A stretch of DNA of 14,062 nt from CAYSFW01 sp964620675 (GTDB lineage: Bacteria > Pseudomonadota > Gammaproteobacteria > UWMA-0217), in contig CAZUJU010000062.1 of NCBI GenBank assembly GCA_964620675.1, forward strand, positions 1 through 14,062, written 5' to 3'. The translations under genes and the position numbers were made by a program. Positions 1 to 8,424 of this stretch are shown piece by piece. Below the pieces are notes generated by a model that saw nothing but the letters and a program-made list of their open reading frames with translations, was not told the DNA's origin and made no database searches. How positions within the stretch are numbered: position 1 is the stretch's first letter; each line of letters begins with the position of its first letter.

Positions 1-2
1 AG

Positions 3-983
3 TTCGGCGCCATGCTCACCGTGCGCGAATCGCAGCAAGCGGTGTTCGTCAACGAAGGGCAGATCGCCGAGGTCTTCGGCCCGGGCATGTACAAGCTCGA
101 AACCGCCAACCTGCCGATACTCTCAACGCTCCAGGGCTGGCCCTACGGTTTTGAGAGTCCGTTCAAGGCCGAGGTGTATTTTTGCAGCACGCGGCGTTTC
201 ACCGACCTCAAGTGGGGCACCCGCAATCCGTTGATGCTGCGCGACAAGGAGTTCGGCGCGGTGCGCCTGCGCGCCTTCGGTACCTACGCGATCCGGGTCA
301 GCGACCCGAGCACGCTGGTGCGCGAGATCGTCGGCACCGATGCCCATTTCACCACCGACGAGATCAGCAATCAGCTCCGCAACATCATCGTCTCGCGGTT
401 TGCCAACGTGATCGGCCAGAGCAGCATCCCAGTGCTCGATCTCGCCGCGAACTACGATGAACTCGGCAAGTTCATAAGCGAGCGGATTACCCCCGAGATC
501 AACGCCTATGGCCTCGATCTGGTCGAATACCTGGTCGAAAATATTTCCTTGCCGCCCGAAGTGGAGCAGGCGCTCGACAAGCGGACCAGCATGGGCGTGA
601 TCGGCAACCTGCGCGACTATGTGACCTTCAGTACCGCCGATTCGATGCACGCCGCCGCCAGCAATCCGGGCGCGGCGGGGCAGGGCATGGGGCTCGGCGT
701 CGGCATGGTGATGGCGCAACAGGTCGGCAATGCGGTTGGCGGTGCGGTGGCTACCGGGGGGCCGCCGCCGTTGCCGGCGACCCAGTTTTACGTCGCGCTC
801 GGTGGGCAACAAACCGGCCCGTACGCCCTGGAGCAGGTACGAGCCCTGGCCGATACCGGGCAACTCGCCGCCGCAACGCTGGTTTGGACCCACGGGATGA
901 GTGAGTGGCAACCCGCCTCCCAGGTCGCGGCGTTGACCGCGCTGGTCGGTGGGGGCCCACCGCCGTTACCGCAGGATGAATGA
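3..983 (+). CDS. SPFH-domain protein with C-terminal GYF_2-like domain (5' partial)
   Basis: The reading frame is open to the window edge. The codons before the first ATG (position 12) read F-G-A and continue smoothly into LTVRESQQAVFVNEGQ, which in this family lies some distance inside the protein. The true start is therefore probably upstream and the gene is 5'-truncated here. Residues about 1-200 (counted from the ATG at 12) match the SPFH/band-7 type often labelled 'virion core protein', with landmarks VFGPGMYKLET, DLKWGTRNP, RDKEFGAVRLRAFG and the EINAYGLDLVEY stretch. A Gly/Ala-rich linker (about 210-250) follows. A GYF_2-like domain (about 256-305, FYVALGGQQTGPYALEQV, then W-THGMSEWQPA) ends in a PPPLP tail. 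Family members are membrane-associated scaffold-like proteins of unclear role. No catalytic function is visible. The next gene, 123 bp downstream on the same strand, is a zinc-ribbon membrane protein, and the two may be co-transcribed. Confidence 0.88.
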   Translation, partial: FGAMLTVRESQQAVFVNEGQIAEVFGPGMYKLETANLPILSTLQGWPYGFESPFKAEVYFCSTRRFTDLKWGTRNPLMLRDKEFGAVRLRAFGTYAIRVSDPSTLVREIVGTDAHFTTDEISNQLRNIIVSRFANVIGQSSIPVLDLAANYDELGKFISERITPEINAYGLDLVEYLVENISLPPEVEQALDKRTSMGVIGNLRDYVTFSTADSMHAAASNPGAAGQGMGLGVGMVMAQQVGNAVGGAVATGGPPPLPATQFYVALGGQQTGPYALEQVRALADTGQLAAATLVWTHGMSEWQPASQVAALTALVGGGPPPLPQDE

Positions 984-1106
984 TCGACCCGCAGCGGAGT
1001 GAGCGCCGAGGCGCTCCGCGCTTTGGTACGCGGATTGATAGGGTAGCGGGCTTTTTGGGGTTCCGTTTCGAGCGGTCGGGCATGATGCCGCAGCAACCAT
1101 AACTCA

Positions 1107-2348
1107 ATGAACCACAGGGACACCGAACGCAAGATCATCCAGGGTCCGCGCCGCGCGAGTGGCGAGTCCGGCGCGGCCTGGGAGCAGTTTCCCTGCAACG
1201 AGTGCGGTGGCACGGTGCATTTCGCGCCGGGCCGAGACGCGCTCGTGTGTGTGTATTGCGGCCACGCCAACCCGATCCCGGCGGACAATCACGTTATCGA
1301 GGAACTCGATTATGTGGCGACGCTGAGTCGGCTCGTCGAACACGAACGCGCAGTCACCGAACTCACCCTGAAATGCGATACCTGCGGGGCGGAGTTCCGC
1401 ATGGCGCCGGACGTGCACGCCGGGCACTGTGATTTCTGCGGTTCGACCATCGTGGCCGACACCACCGAGCACCGCCAGTTGCCGCCTGAAGCGGTATTGC
1501 CGTTTCAGATCACGCAGAAAGAGGCGGATGAATCCTTCGTCCATTGGCTCGGCAAGTTGTGGTTGGCGCCCAACGCGCTCAAGCAGCACGTCAAGGGGGT
1601 GCAGCATCTGTCCGGGGTGTACGTCCCCTACTGGACCTTCGACAGCCAGGCCTCGGCTGAGTATCGCGGCGAACGCGGCACGTTTTATCAGGTGCGCGAG
1701 CAGGTGATGGTGAACGTGAACGGGCGGATGCAGATGCGTACGCAGATGGTCACCAAGGTGCGTTGGACGCAGGTTTCGGGGCGCGTGGCCCGGTTTTTCG
1801 ACGATGTTCTGGTGCCGGCGTCGAATACGCTGCCGAAGGCCATGCTGAATCGCTTGCGCACCTGGACGCTCACCGCGCTCAAGCGCTATCAGGCGGCCTA
1901 TCTGGCCGGGTTCAAGAGCGAGTTGTATCAAGTCACCCCGGAGCAGGGTTTCGTCGCCGCGCGCGAGGTGATGGATAACGTGTTGCGCAACGACATCGTG
2001 CGCGACATCGGCGGCGATCTGCAGCGGATCACGCACATGCGCAGTGCCCATCGCGACGTGCACTTCAAGCACATCCTGCTGCCGATCTGGGCTGCTGCTT
2101 ATCGCTTTCGCGGCAAGAGCTACCGTTTCGTCGTCAACGGTCAGACTGGTGAGGTGCAGGGCGAACGGCCATGGAGTTTCTGGAAGATCGCTTCCCTGGT
2201 GCTGCTGGCCTTGATCGCGTTGCTGGGGGTGTTTTGGGCGGTGGATCAGGGCTACATCGATCTTGGCGGGAGCGGGCAGGTTGGTGGTGCCTACGAGATG
2301 CGGCGCGTGCCGATTGAAATGCCCGGTTGGCCGCCGCCTCGCTGGTGA
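1107..2348 (+). CDS. Double zinc-ribbon protein with C-terminal membrane anchor
   Basis: This 413-residue protein has two four-cysteine zinc ribbons near its N-terminus: C30-x2-C33 with C48-x2-C51, and C90-x2-C93 with C108-x2-C111. A central region of about 230 residues follows (VYVPYWTFDSQASAEYRGERG and onwards), typical of proteins often auto-annotated as 'TFIIB-type zinc finger' or, misleadingly, as 'primosomal protein N'/helicase'. I see no helicase motifs. One hydrophobic segment at about residues 361-380 (IASLVLLALIALLGVFWAV) is a likely transmembrane helix, leaving a short Gly/Pro-rich tail. No signal peptide is visible, so the ribbons are probably cytoplasmic. The ATG at 1107 is the first in frame after the upstream gene and lies just ahead of the first ribbon, but its ribosome binding site is weak. 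The function is not known. Proximity to the SPFH gene suggests a shared membrane role (inference). Confidence 0.85.
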   Translation: MNHRDTERKIIQGPRRASGESGAAWEQFPCNECGGTVHFAPGRDALVCVYCGHANPIPADNHVIEELDYVATLSRLVEHERAVTELTLKCDTCGAEFRMAPDVHAGHCDFCGSTIVADTTEHRQLPPEAVLPFQITQKEADESFVHWLGKLWLAPNALKQHVKGVQHLSGVYVPYWTFDSQASAEYRGERGTFYQVREQVMVNVNGRMQMRTQMVTKVRWTQVSGRVARFFDDVLVPASNTLPKAMLNRLRTWTLTALKRYQAAYLAGFKSELYQVTPEQGFVAAREVMDNVLRNDIVRDIGGDLQRITHMRSAHRDVHFKHILLPIWAAAYRFRGKSYRFVVNGQTGEVQGERPWSFWKIASLVLLALIALLGVFWAVDQGYIDLGGSGQVGGAYEMRRVPIEMPGWPPPRW

Positions 2349-2532
2349 TAGGTGGGGCGCGACCGCGGGTAGCAATAGTGGCTGACGCGACCTAAAACCG
2401 TGAGCGATTTCATGCGTTGCTCGATCGACCAATGGTAAAGTTTCGCCGACCGCAAACCCCAGCGGTGGTTTGAGTCCGATGATCCGTCGTCACGGCGTGG
2501 GGATCCCGAGCGCCGTATTGATTTTCAGCCCT

Positions 2533-2536
2533 GGAG
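2533..2536 (+). promoter_or_regulatory. Ribosome binding site deciding the start of the dehydrogenase-cytochrome gene
   Basis: GGAG lies 8 nt before the ATG at 2545. The same frame is open from an earlier ATG at 2470, but that start would place about 25 non-hydrophobic residues ahead of a well-formed signal peptide. The 2545 start is preferred. Confidence 0.6.
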
Positions 2537-2544
2537 TCCCTCGC

Positions 2545-5500
2545 ATGACGCGCGCGTTTCGTCTTGGCCAAATCCTCATTGCTTTGATTTTTTTCGGCCT
2601 GTACGGCTTACCGTGGAGCGCGGTCAGTGTGCACGCGGCACCGCTGCCAAGTGCGGAAGGTTTCGAGAAGACGACCTTGGTCACCGGCCTGGCGAACGCG
2701 GTGGATTTCGAGTTTGCCCCGGATGGTCGGGTCTTTATTCTCAACCGCTACGGTAAAGTGCTGATTTACAAGCCCGCCTCACAGACAGTGGTGGAGGCTT
2801 TGGAGCTGGCGGTGTTTCATGAGAGCGAAGCCGGTCTTATCGGTATCGCGTTTGATCCGAACTTTGCGCTCAATCGAGTGGTTTACCTGCATTACTCGCC
2901 GCTCAATGTGTCCGAGAACCGGCTTTCAAGCTTCACGGTGCAGGGCGATGCGATCGATCCGGCCTCGGAAAAGGTGATTCTGCGAATCCCGACCGACCGT
3001 GATGGTCCCTCGCACGACGCCGGCGCGCTCAAGTTCGACACGCTCGGCAACCTCCTGATCGGCACCGGCGATGCGGCCGAGCACAGCCTGTACGCGGCGG
3101 TGGACGAGGATGTGAAGAACCGCAGCGCCGAAAAATCCTCGTCAAACACCAACGATTTGCGCGGCAAGATTCTACGGATCAAGCCGAATCCGGTCGCCGG
3201 GACCTACGCGATCCCGCCGGGCAATCTGTTCCCCGATGGTATTGGCGGGCGGGCCGAGATCTACATCATGGGCGCGCGCAATCCATATAAGTTCGGCATC
3301 GATCCGGTGACGAACTGGCTGTTCTGGTCCGACATCGGGCCGGATGCGAATTTCGCCAGCGCCGAGGGCCCCGAGGGACAGGACGAAATCAATTTGAGCA
3401 AGACGGCCGGGAACTATGGTTGGCCGTATTTTCTTGCGGACAATGCGCGTTATCAGATTCGCGGCGTCTATCTCAACCCCGCGGCGCCGCGAAATACCTC
3501 GCGCTGGAACACCGGCGCGACGACGTTGCCCGCGGCGAAACCGGCCTGGATCACCCAGTTCCACCAATCGTTTATGGGCGGGCCGGTATTTCGGGCGAAT
3601 CCTGCGCTGGTCGATCCGAAAAAGATCCCGGACGAGTTCGATCAGCACCTGTTTTACTGGGACTTCAACCAGAGCGTGCTGCGTTACGCCGGCTTTGACG
3701 CCCAGGGTGCGTTGGTGCGTGACGAGCGTCTGGCCAAGTCGCTGATCAATTCCGGCACCGTGCAGGGGTTGATCGACGTCGAGATCGGCCCGGACGGCCA
3801 CCTGTATCTGCTGGAATACGGCACCGGCTGTTGCGACATCTTCACCGGCAATGGCAAGTTGCATCGCCTCGATTACACCGGGACGACCGGCGGCGGCGCG
3901 CGCAATCTCGCCGTGGGCAAGGCGGTGACGGTGTCCTCGGTCGAGAGCGGGACCGAACAAGCCTTGATCGAAAATCTGAGCGGCGAAAACGCGGTCGATG
4001 GCGACCCCGACACGCGCTGGTCCAGCGCGTTCAGCGCGCCGCAGTCGATCCAGGTCGATCTTGGCGAGCGCACCGCGATCGATCGGGTCCGCATCCAATG
4101 GGGGTACACCTACGCGAAGCAGTATCGGGTCGAGACCTCCGACGACCTGCAAAGCTGGACCCTGCATCTCAGCGAGACCGCGGGCAACGGCGGCGTCGAC
4201 GAAGTCGGGCTGGGCAATGTGAAGGCGCGTTTCGTGCGCGTGACCGCGACGGAGAACGCCTTCGAGTGGGGTGTTTCGGTTCGCGAACTCGAAATCTGGA
4301 GCCCGGCCCCGGTTGACAACTACGCCAACGCCGCGTTCATCGGCAAGCATTACCAAGGCTCGGGTACCTGTTCGCTCTGCCACAACAATCTCAAAGACAG
4401 CGCGGGGAACGACCTCTCGCTGGTCAACGCCTGGTCGAGCAACATGATGGCGAACTCCGCCCGCGATCCCTACTGGCGCGCCAAGGTCGCGGCCGAGATC
4501 AAGCGCAATCCGCAGTTAGAATCCGAGATCAATGATAAGTGCAGTCGGTGCCACGCCCCAATGGCGAACGACACGATCCGCAAGGACGGCGGCCCGATGA
4601 GCATTCTAGGCGCGGGCATGCTGAATCCATCGAGTCCGCATTTCGATCTCGCGATGGATGGCGTGAGTTGCACTGTCTGCCACCAGATCGAGGATACCGG
4701 CTTACTCGGTACCGAGGTGTCGAACTCCGGTAACTTCAGCGTGCGCGCCTACCCCGATACGCCGCAGGAAAAGGCGAACCGCCCGGCATTCGGTCAATAC
4801 GCCGATCCCTTGGTCGAGGACATGAAAAACGGCGCCAACTTTACCCCGCAACTCGGCGCTCATATGAGCGAGTCGGCGATGTGCGCCACCTGCCACGACC
4901 TGAAGACCCCCTTCGTCGACGCCAATGGGGCGCTCGCAAGTTCGACCTATGCCAGCGAATTCCCGGAGCAAATGGTGTACACCGAATGGCTGAATAGCCG
5001 CTTCAGCGACCCGGTCAGCGGGCAGACCTGTCAGGACTGTCACATGGCCAAAGTCGGCGAAGCGGTGAAGATCGCCAGCGTGCCGAGCCATTCACCCGCG
5101 CGCAACGGTTTCGCGCGCCACAATATGACCGGGGCCAACACCACCATGCTCGCGATCCTGCGCGATCACCGCAGTGAACTCGGCGTGCTGGCCAACGGAT
5201 TCGATGCCGAGATTCAGCGGACCCAGGCATTCTTGAAAACCGCGGCGACGCTCGAAATCCTCGACGCGACGCTGGCCAATGGCGAGTTGACTACGACCCT
5301 GAAACTCACCAATCAGAGCGGGCATAAATTGCCGAGTGCCTACCCGTCGCGGCGGGTATTCATTCACCTGACGATCACCGACTCACAGGGCCAGGTCGTG
5401 TTCGAATCCGGCAAACCCAATCCGGACGGGAGCATCGCGGGCAATGCCTCGGATCTCGATCCCGCCACCTTCGAGCCGCATTACACCGAAATCACTGCCG

Positions 5501-6042
5501 CCGATCAGGTGCAGATCTATGAGTCGATCATGGCCGATACCGACGGCGCGGTCACTCACACCTTGCTGCGTGCCGCAACGTACGTGAAGGATAACCGCCT
5601 CACGCCGCCCGGTTCGACCAAGCTGCGTGCACCGCAGGACATTCGCGTCATTGGCGGCGCGGCCAACGACGCCGATTTTGATGATGGCAGTGACACAATT
5701 CGCTATCGGGTCGCGGTCGGCAACCGTGAGAATCTGACCGTCACGGCGCGTCTCATTTACCAACCGTTGGCGTTTGGTCATCTGCAGGACCTATTTAAAG
5801 ATCAAGACGTCAACGAGGTGGCACGATTCAAGGTGATGTTTGACGCCGCGCCGCATAAATTCGAATCGTTGGTCGAAGCTTGGCAGCAAGTGAGCATGGC
5901 CGGTTCAACCCGCGGCGGTGGCGGGGCTGGTATGGGTATCGAGGTGATTGGATTGCTGGCGCTGTTGCATCGCTACACACGGCGGACCAAAACTGATCGG
6001 TTTTCGCGGTCGCCTAGGCCTCGAACGCGCCGGCAACGTTGA
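2545..6042 (+). CDS. Secreted PQQ-type sugar dehydrogenase / discoidin / pentaheme cytochrome c fusion with GlyGly-CTERM-like tail
   Basis: From the ATG at 2545 the product is 1165 residues. Residues 1-31 are a signal peptide (hydrophobic LIALIFFGLYGLPW, likely cleavage after VHA). Residues about 40-445 form a glucose/sorbosone dehydrogenase-type beta-propeller: PSHDAGALKFD with H157 as candidate catalytic base, NDLRGKILRIKPNP, GARNPYKFGIDP, AGNYGWPY, and LLEYGTGCCDIFTGNGKLHR. Residues about 451-586 are an F5/8 type C (discoidin) domain (NAVDGDPDTRWSS, IQVDLGE, YRVETSDDLQSW, FVRVTATE), which usually binds sugars or surfaces. Five CxxCH heme sites follow, starting at residues 609, 666, 709, 780 and 829. 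A beta-rich region contains NQSGHKLPSAYPSRR, a stretch I associate with multiheme cytochromes. The C-terminus has a GGGG run at 1124-1127, a short hydrophobic stretch and an Arg-rich end, resembling GlyGly-CTERM. Family knowledge predicts periplasmic or surface sugar oxidation with PQQ, with electrons passing to the attached hemes. Substrate and cofactor are inferred. It precedes a hydrolase-like lipoprotein gene. Confidence 0.88.
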   Translation: MTRAFRLGQILIALIFFGLYGLPWSAVSVHAAPLPSAEGFEKTTLVTGLANAVDFEFAPDGRVFILNRYGKVLIYKPASQTVVEALELAVFHESEAGLIGIAFDPNFALNRVVYLHYSPLNVSENRLSSFTVQGDAIDPASEKVILRIPTDRDGPSHDAGALKFDTLGNLLIGTGDAAEHSLYAAVDEDVKNRSAEKSSSNTNDLRGKILRIKPNPVAGTYAIPPGNLFPDGIGGRAEIYIMGARNPYKFGIDPVTNWLFWSDIGPDANFASAEGPEGQDEINLSKTAGNYGWPYFLADNARYQIRGVYLNPAAPRNTSRWNTGATTLPAAKPAWITQFHQSFMGGPVFRANPALVDPKKIPDEFDQHLFYWDFNQSVLRYAGFDAQGALVRDERLAKSLINSGTVQGLIDVEIGPDGHLYLLEYGTGCCDIFTGNGKLHRLDYTGTTGGGARNLAVGKAVTVSSVESGTEQALIENLSGENAVDGDPDTRWSSAFSAPQSIQVDLGERTAIDRVRIQWGYTYAKQYRVETSDDLQSWTLHLSETAGNGGVDEVGLGNVKARFVRVTATENAFEWGVSVRELEIWSPAPVDNYANAAFIGKHYQGSGTCSLCHNNLKDSAGNDLSLVNAWSSNMMANSARDPYWRAKVAAEIKRNPQLESEINDKCSRCHAPMANDTIRKDGGPMSILGAGMLNPSSPHFDLAMDGVSCTVCHQIEDTGLLGTEVSNSGNFSVRAYPDTPQEKANRPAFGQYADPLVEDMKNGANFTPQLGAHMSESAMCATCHDLKTPFVDANGALASSTYASEFPEQMVYTEWLNSRFSDPVSGQTCQDCHMAKVGEAVKIASVPSHSPARNGFARHNMTGANTTMLAILRDHRSELGVLANGFDAEIQRTQAFLKTAATLEILDATLANGELTTTLKLTNQSGHKLPSAYPSRRVFIHLTITDSQGQVVFESGKPNPDGSIAGNASDLDPATFEPHYTEITAADQVQIYESIMADTDGAVTHTLLRAATYVKDNRLTPPGSTKLRAPQDIRVIGGAANDADFDDGSDTIRYRVAVGNRENLTVTARLIYQPLAFGHLQDLFKDQDVNEVARFKVMFDAAPHKFESLVEAWQQVSMAGSTRGGGGAGMGIEVIGLLALLHRYTRRTKTDRFSRSPRPRTRRQR

Positions 6043-6087
6043 ATCACTCAGCTCGGACACGAGATCAAGCAACATCGTCATTCAAAC

Positions 6088-6093
6088 GAGGAG
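6088..6093 (+). promoter_or_regulatory. Strong ribosome binding site for the lipoprotein gene
   Basis: GAGGAG lies 9 nt before the ATG at 6103. It supports that start, which also puts the lipobox at the expected distance from the N-terminus. The site sits in the 60-bp gap after the upstream stop codon, so co-transcription with the dehydrogenase gene is plausible. Confidence 0.65.
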
Positions 6094-6102
6094 CGGTTTT
6101 AA

Positions 6103-8424
6103 ATGTCGATTGTAAAATGGCTTCCAATCGTGTTCTCGGTCTTGGTGTTGGCCGGGTGCGGTGGTGGTGGAGCTGCCGGAGTGGGTGGAGCGGAAAATCC
6201 GGATAATGAGCTGACCGCTTGTCCGCAATCTACCCTTAAGATTTCCCCGTCCGACAACGCGCAATACATCGCGCCAGGGCGCTCGGCGCAGGTCTGGTTC
6301 AGTCAACCGCCAAGCGCCGCGAGCCTGGTGCAAAATCCCGCTGCGATTCGTCTCCTCGATGACGCGGGTGTCGAGGTTCCGGTCGTGCGCAGCCTGAACG
6401 CAGCGGAATGCCGGGTCGATCTCAAGCCGTCTCAACCCCTTAGATACCACACGAATTACATCGTGCAGGTGCGTCCGGCGTTGCTCAAGAACGCCGCTGG
6501 CGGTGTCCTCGCGGGAAATGAGCGCTCGCAGCGTTTCACCACCTTCGAAAGGCGCTTGCTCGGCGCAAGCTATTTCAATGGTGGCTTAACGCAGATGGAT
6601 CTGTTGCAGGAAAAGGATCTGCTCGGCGTGTTGCGCTTTGGTGGGCGCTGGGTCACGGAATTTGCGCTGGCAGAGAAAAATCCAGGCACTGTGGTCCCAG
6701 GTACATACATCGAACACCTGCGGCGCTTTTGCGATTTCGCGGTGAGCCGCAACCAGCTTGCCTGGATTCAGATCCCTGTGTTGATGGATAACGCCGATAT
6801 CGCGACGATACTCGATGCACTCGAAGCGCGGCCGGATCGCTGTAACCTGCTGTTGTTCGCGATCGGAAATGAGGTGGATCGTTTCGATCACAGCGAAGAG
6901 CAGTACGCGCAGGATTACCATTGGCCCGAATACCTCGCGGCGCTGGAGCGGATCGTGCCGCTATTGCAGACTCGATTTCCGGATATCGCGCGGGTGGCGC
7001 TCGATCTCTCGTCGTTCGAGGATTATTGGGACTACGCCGCGGTCAGAGCTTGGGTCGATCCGTTTTGCGCCTCGCAAAGTCCGGCGGTCAAGGCGATCGA
7101 TTTTCTTTCAATTCACCTGTACCAGTTCAATGGGGCGCAAAAGTACTGGGATATGGTGCTGCTTGGCGACATGTTTGCAAACCACCTCGCGCAGTTGCCC
7201 GCGAGTTGTCCGGATATTCTGTTGGGGGAGTTCAATGTCACCTATCAGTGGCAGGCCGACAGTACCTACCCGACGAGCGGTGGCGATTCATTTCCCACGG
7301 TGATCGCGTTGCCCGAGGTGATGCACCAGAAAAAGGTGATCGGCCTGCTGCAGTGGTCCCTGCTCGAAGACGCGACGTCCACGATCGGTTTGTATCGCAA
7401 CAGCAACCTGACACCGAAGCCACTATTCTGGGGCTATCGGCTGCTCGAACCGACGCGCGACGCGGAAGCGTTGGTTTCGACCTCGGGCCGTCTCGGGGTT
7501 GTCAGTCGGGCGTTCCAGGATCGCAGTGGGCGTCAGCATGTTTATCTGGCGAATCGTGATCCGGTATTCCGGCGCAACCTGACGCTCGGAACCGGCACCA
7601 CAACCGATGTCCGCCTCGTTGGCGCCGCCGGGCAGTTCAACGGCACGCTGCCGACGCTGCCGCCTTTGTCGTTGACCCATCTCGAAGTGGACGCGGGCAG
7701 CGGCATCATCGCGAATCGGCAAATCAACGACCATACGCCGAATGCGCCACCAGCGAGTTACGGTACGGCTGCCAATACGCTGCACTGTACGGTACTTGCT
7801 GATTTCACCGAACCGAATAAGACGGCCGACGTTTATGTTGGCCCCGATTTTAACGAGAACCTCAAGATTGCCTCCGGAAACCCGCCGACGGAACTGTACG
7901 CGCCTGCGATTTACGCGGGCGAAACTCGCATCGCCGAGGTCGAGGCCGGTGGTTATCTCGAAGTCGCCTGTGGCAACGGTACGCTCGCCAGTCAGCCGGC
8001 GCGCACGCGTTGCGGGGTTTCGCTGCCGTTGTACTCGGAAAAGGCGTCGCAGGATTGGCAACGCAAGGATTGGTCCGAAGGCCGCGACACGGCGTTTTTC
8101 CGGATCAATCTAGAGGCCGTGAGCGGATCGCCCGCGTTTCGACTGCGCGCGGAACTCGTTGATGACTCGCCGGCCACCCCGGAGCAAAGCACCTACTTCC
8201 ACGGCTTGGGATTTAACGTTCCGGCGACCAGTACCGCGCCCATCGATCTGCCGTGGGTGCAGTTCGCACAGGTGGGCACCACCCCCACGGGGGCGCAGTT
8301 CACCCTGGCGCAGGCGCTCTCGCGGATCGCCGAGTTACGCTTGGTGCTCGAAGATCCCGCGTCGAGCCGCACGTTTCATATCCACTGGGTTGAGATCTGC
8401 GATCGTTACGCGGGCGCCAGCTGA
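6103..8424 (+). CDS. Lipoprotein with Ig-like domain and glycoside-hydrolase-like barrel
   Basis: The 773-residue product begins with a short lipoprotein signal peptide and a clear lipobox (L16-A17-G18-C19), followed by a flexible Gly-rich linker. It should be anchored in the outer or inner membrane. Residues about 44-130 look like a bacterial Ig-like (Big_5) domain (LKISPSDNAQYIAPG..., YHTNYIVQVRPALLKNAAGG). Residues about 135-430 have the pattern of a clan GH-A (beta/alpha)8 glycoside hydrolase. The segment LLLFAIGNEVDRF holds N256-E257, where the acid/base glutamate would sit. DILLGEFNVTY holds E376, a candidate nucleophile. GLLQWSLLEDATSTIGLY and KPLFWGYRL resemble the last strands. Residues about 430-773 are beta-rich with no family I recognise and may be a carbohydrate-binding or surface domain. 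I cannot assign a GH family or substrate, and an inactive, binding-only barrel remains possible. Its neighbours are a sugar dehydrogenase and a cellulose-binding-like protein, which supports an extracellular carbohydrate role. Confidence 0.82.
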   Translation: MSIVKWLPIVFSVLVLAGCGGGGAAGVGGAENPDNELTACPQSTLKISPSDNAQYIAPGRSAQVWFSQPPSAASLVQNPAAIRLLDDAGVEVPVVRSLNAAECRVDLKPSQPLRYHTNYIVQVRPALLKNAAGGVLAGNERSQRFTTFERRLLGASYFNGGLTQMDLLQEKDLLGVLRFGGRWVTEFALAEKNPGTVVPGTYIEHLRRFCDFAVSRNQLAWIQIPVLMDNADIATILDALEARPDRCNLLLFAIGNEVDRFDHSEEQYAQDYHWPEYLAALERIVPLLQTRFPDIARVALDLSSFEDYWDYAAVRAWVDPFCASQSPAVKAIDFLSIHLYQFNGAQKYWDMVLLGDMFANHLAQLPASCPDILLGEFNVTYQWQADSTYPTSGGDSFPTVIALPEVMHQKKVIGLLQWSLLEDATSTIGLYRNSNLTPKPLFWGYRLLEPTRDAEALVSTSGRLGVVSRAFQDRSGRQHVYLANRDPVFRRNLTLGTGTTTDVRLVGAAGQFNGTLPTLPPLSLTHLEVDAGSGIIANRQINDHTPNAPPASYGTAANTLHCTVLADFTEPNKTADVYVGPDFNENLKIASGNPPTELYAPAIYAGETRIAEVEAGGYLEVACGNGTLASQPARTRCGVSLPLYSEKASQDWQRKDWSEGRDTAFFRINLEAVSGSPAFRLRAELVDDSPATPEQSTYFHGLGFNVPATSTAPIDLPWVQFAQVGTTPTGAQFTLAQALSRIAELRLVLEDPASSRTFHIHWVEICDRYAGAS

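Noticed and set aside
1001..1016. Perfect stem GAGCGCC/GGCGCTC after the SPFH gene as a terminator
   Set aside because: The loop is only 2 nt (or 4 nt with a shorter stem) and no T-run follows. A hairpin is possible, but an intrinsic terminator is not supported.
1104..2432. Long open frame on the minus strand opposite the zinc-ribbon gene (442 codons)
   Set aside because: It is a mirror of a convincing plus-strand gene in GC-rich DNA. Its translation is rich in His, Arg and Ala with no recognisable domain.
2470..2544. Upstream ATG at 2470 as the start of the dehydrogenase-cytochrome protein
   Set aside because: It would add residues ahead of a good signal peptide, and the ATG at 2545 has the better ribosome binding site.
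3172..4383. Long minus-strand open frame opposite the dehydrogenase gene (403 codons)
   Set aside because: The plus strand encodes clear propeller and discoidin motifs across the whole region. The minus frame has shadow-type composition.
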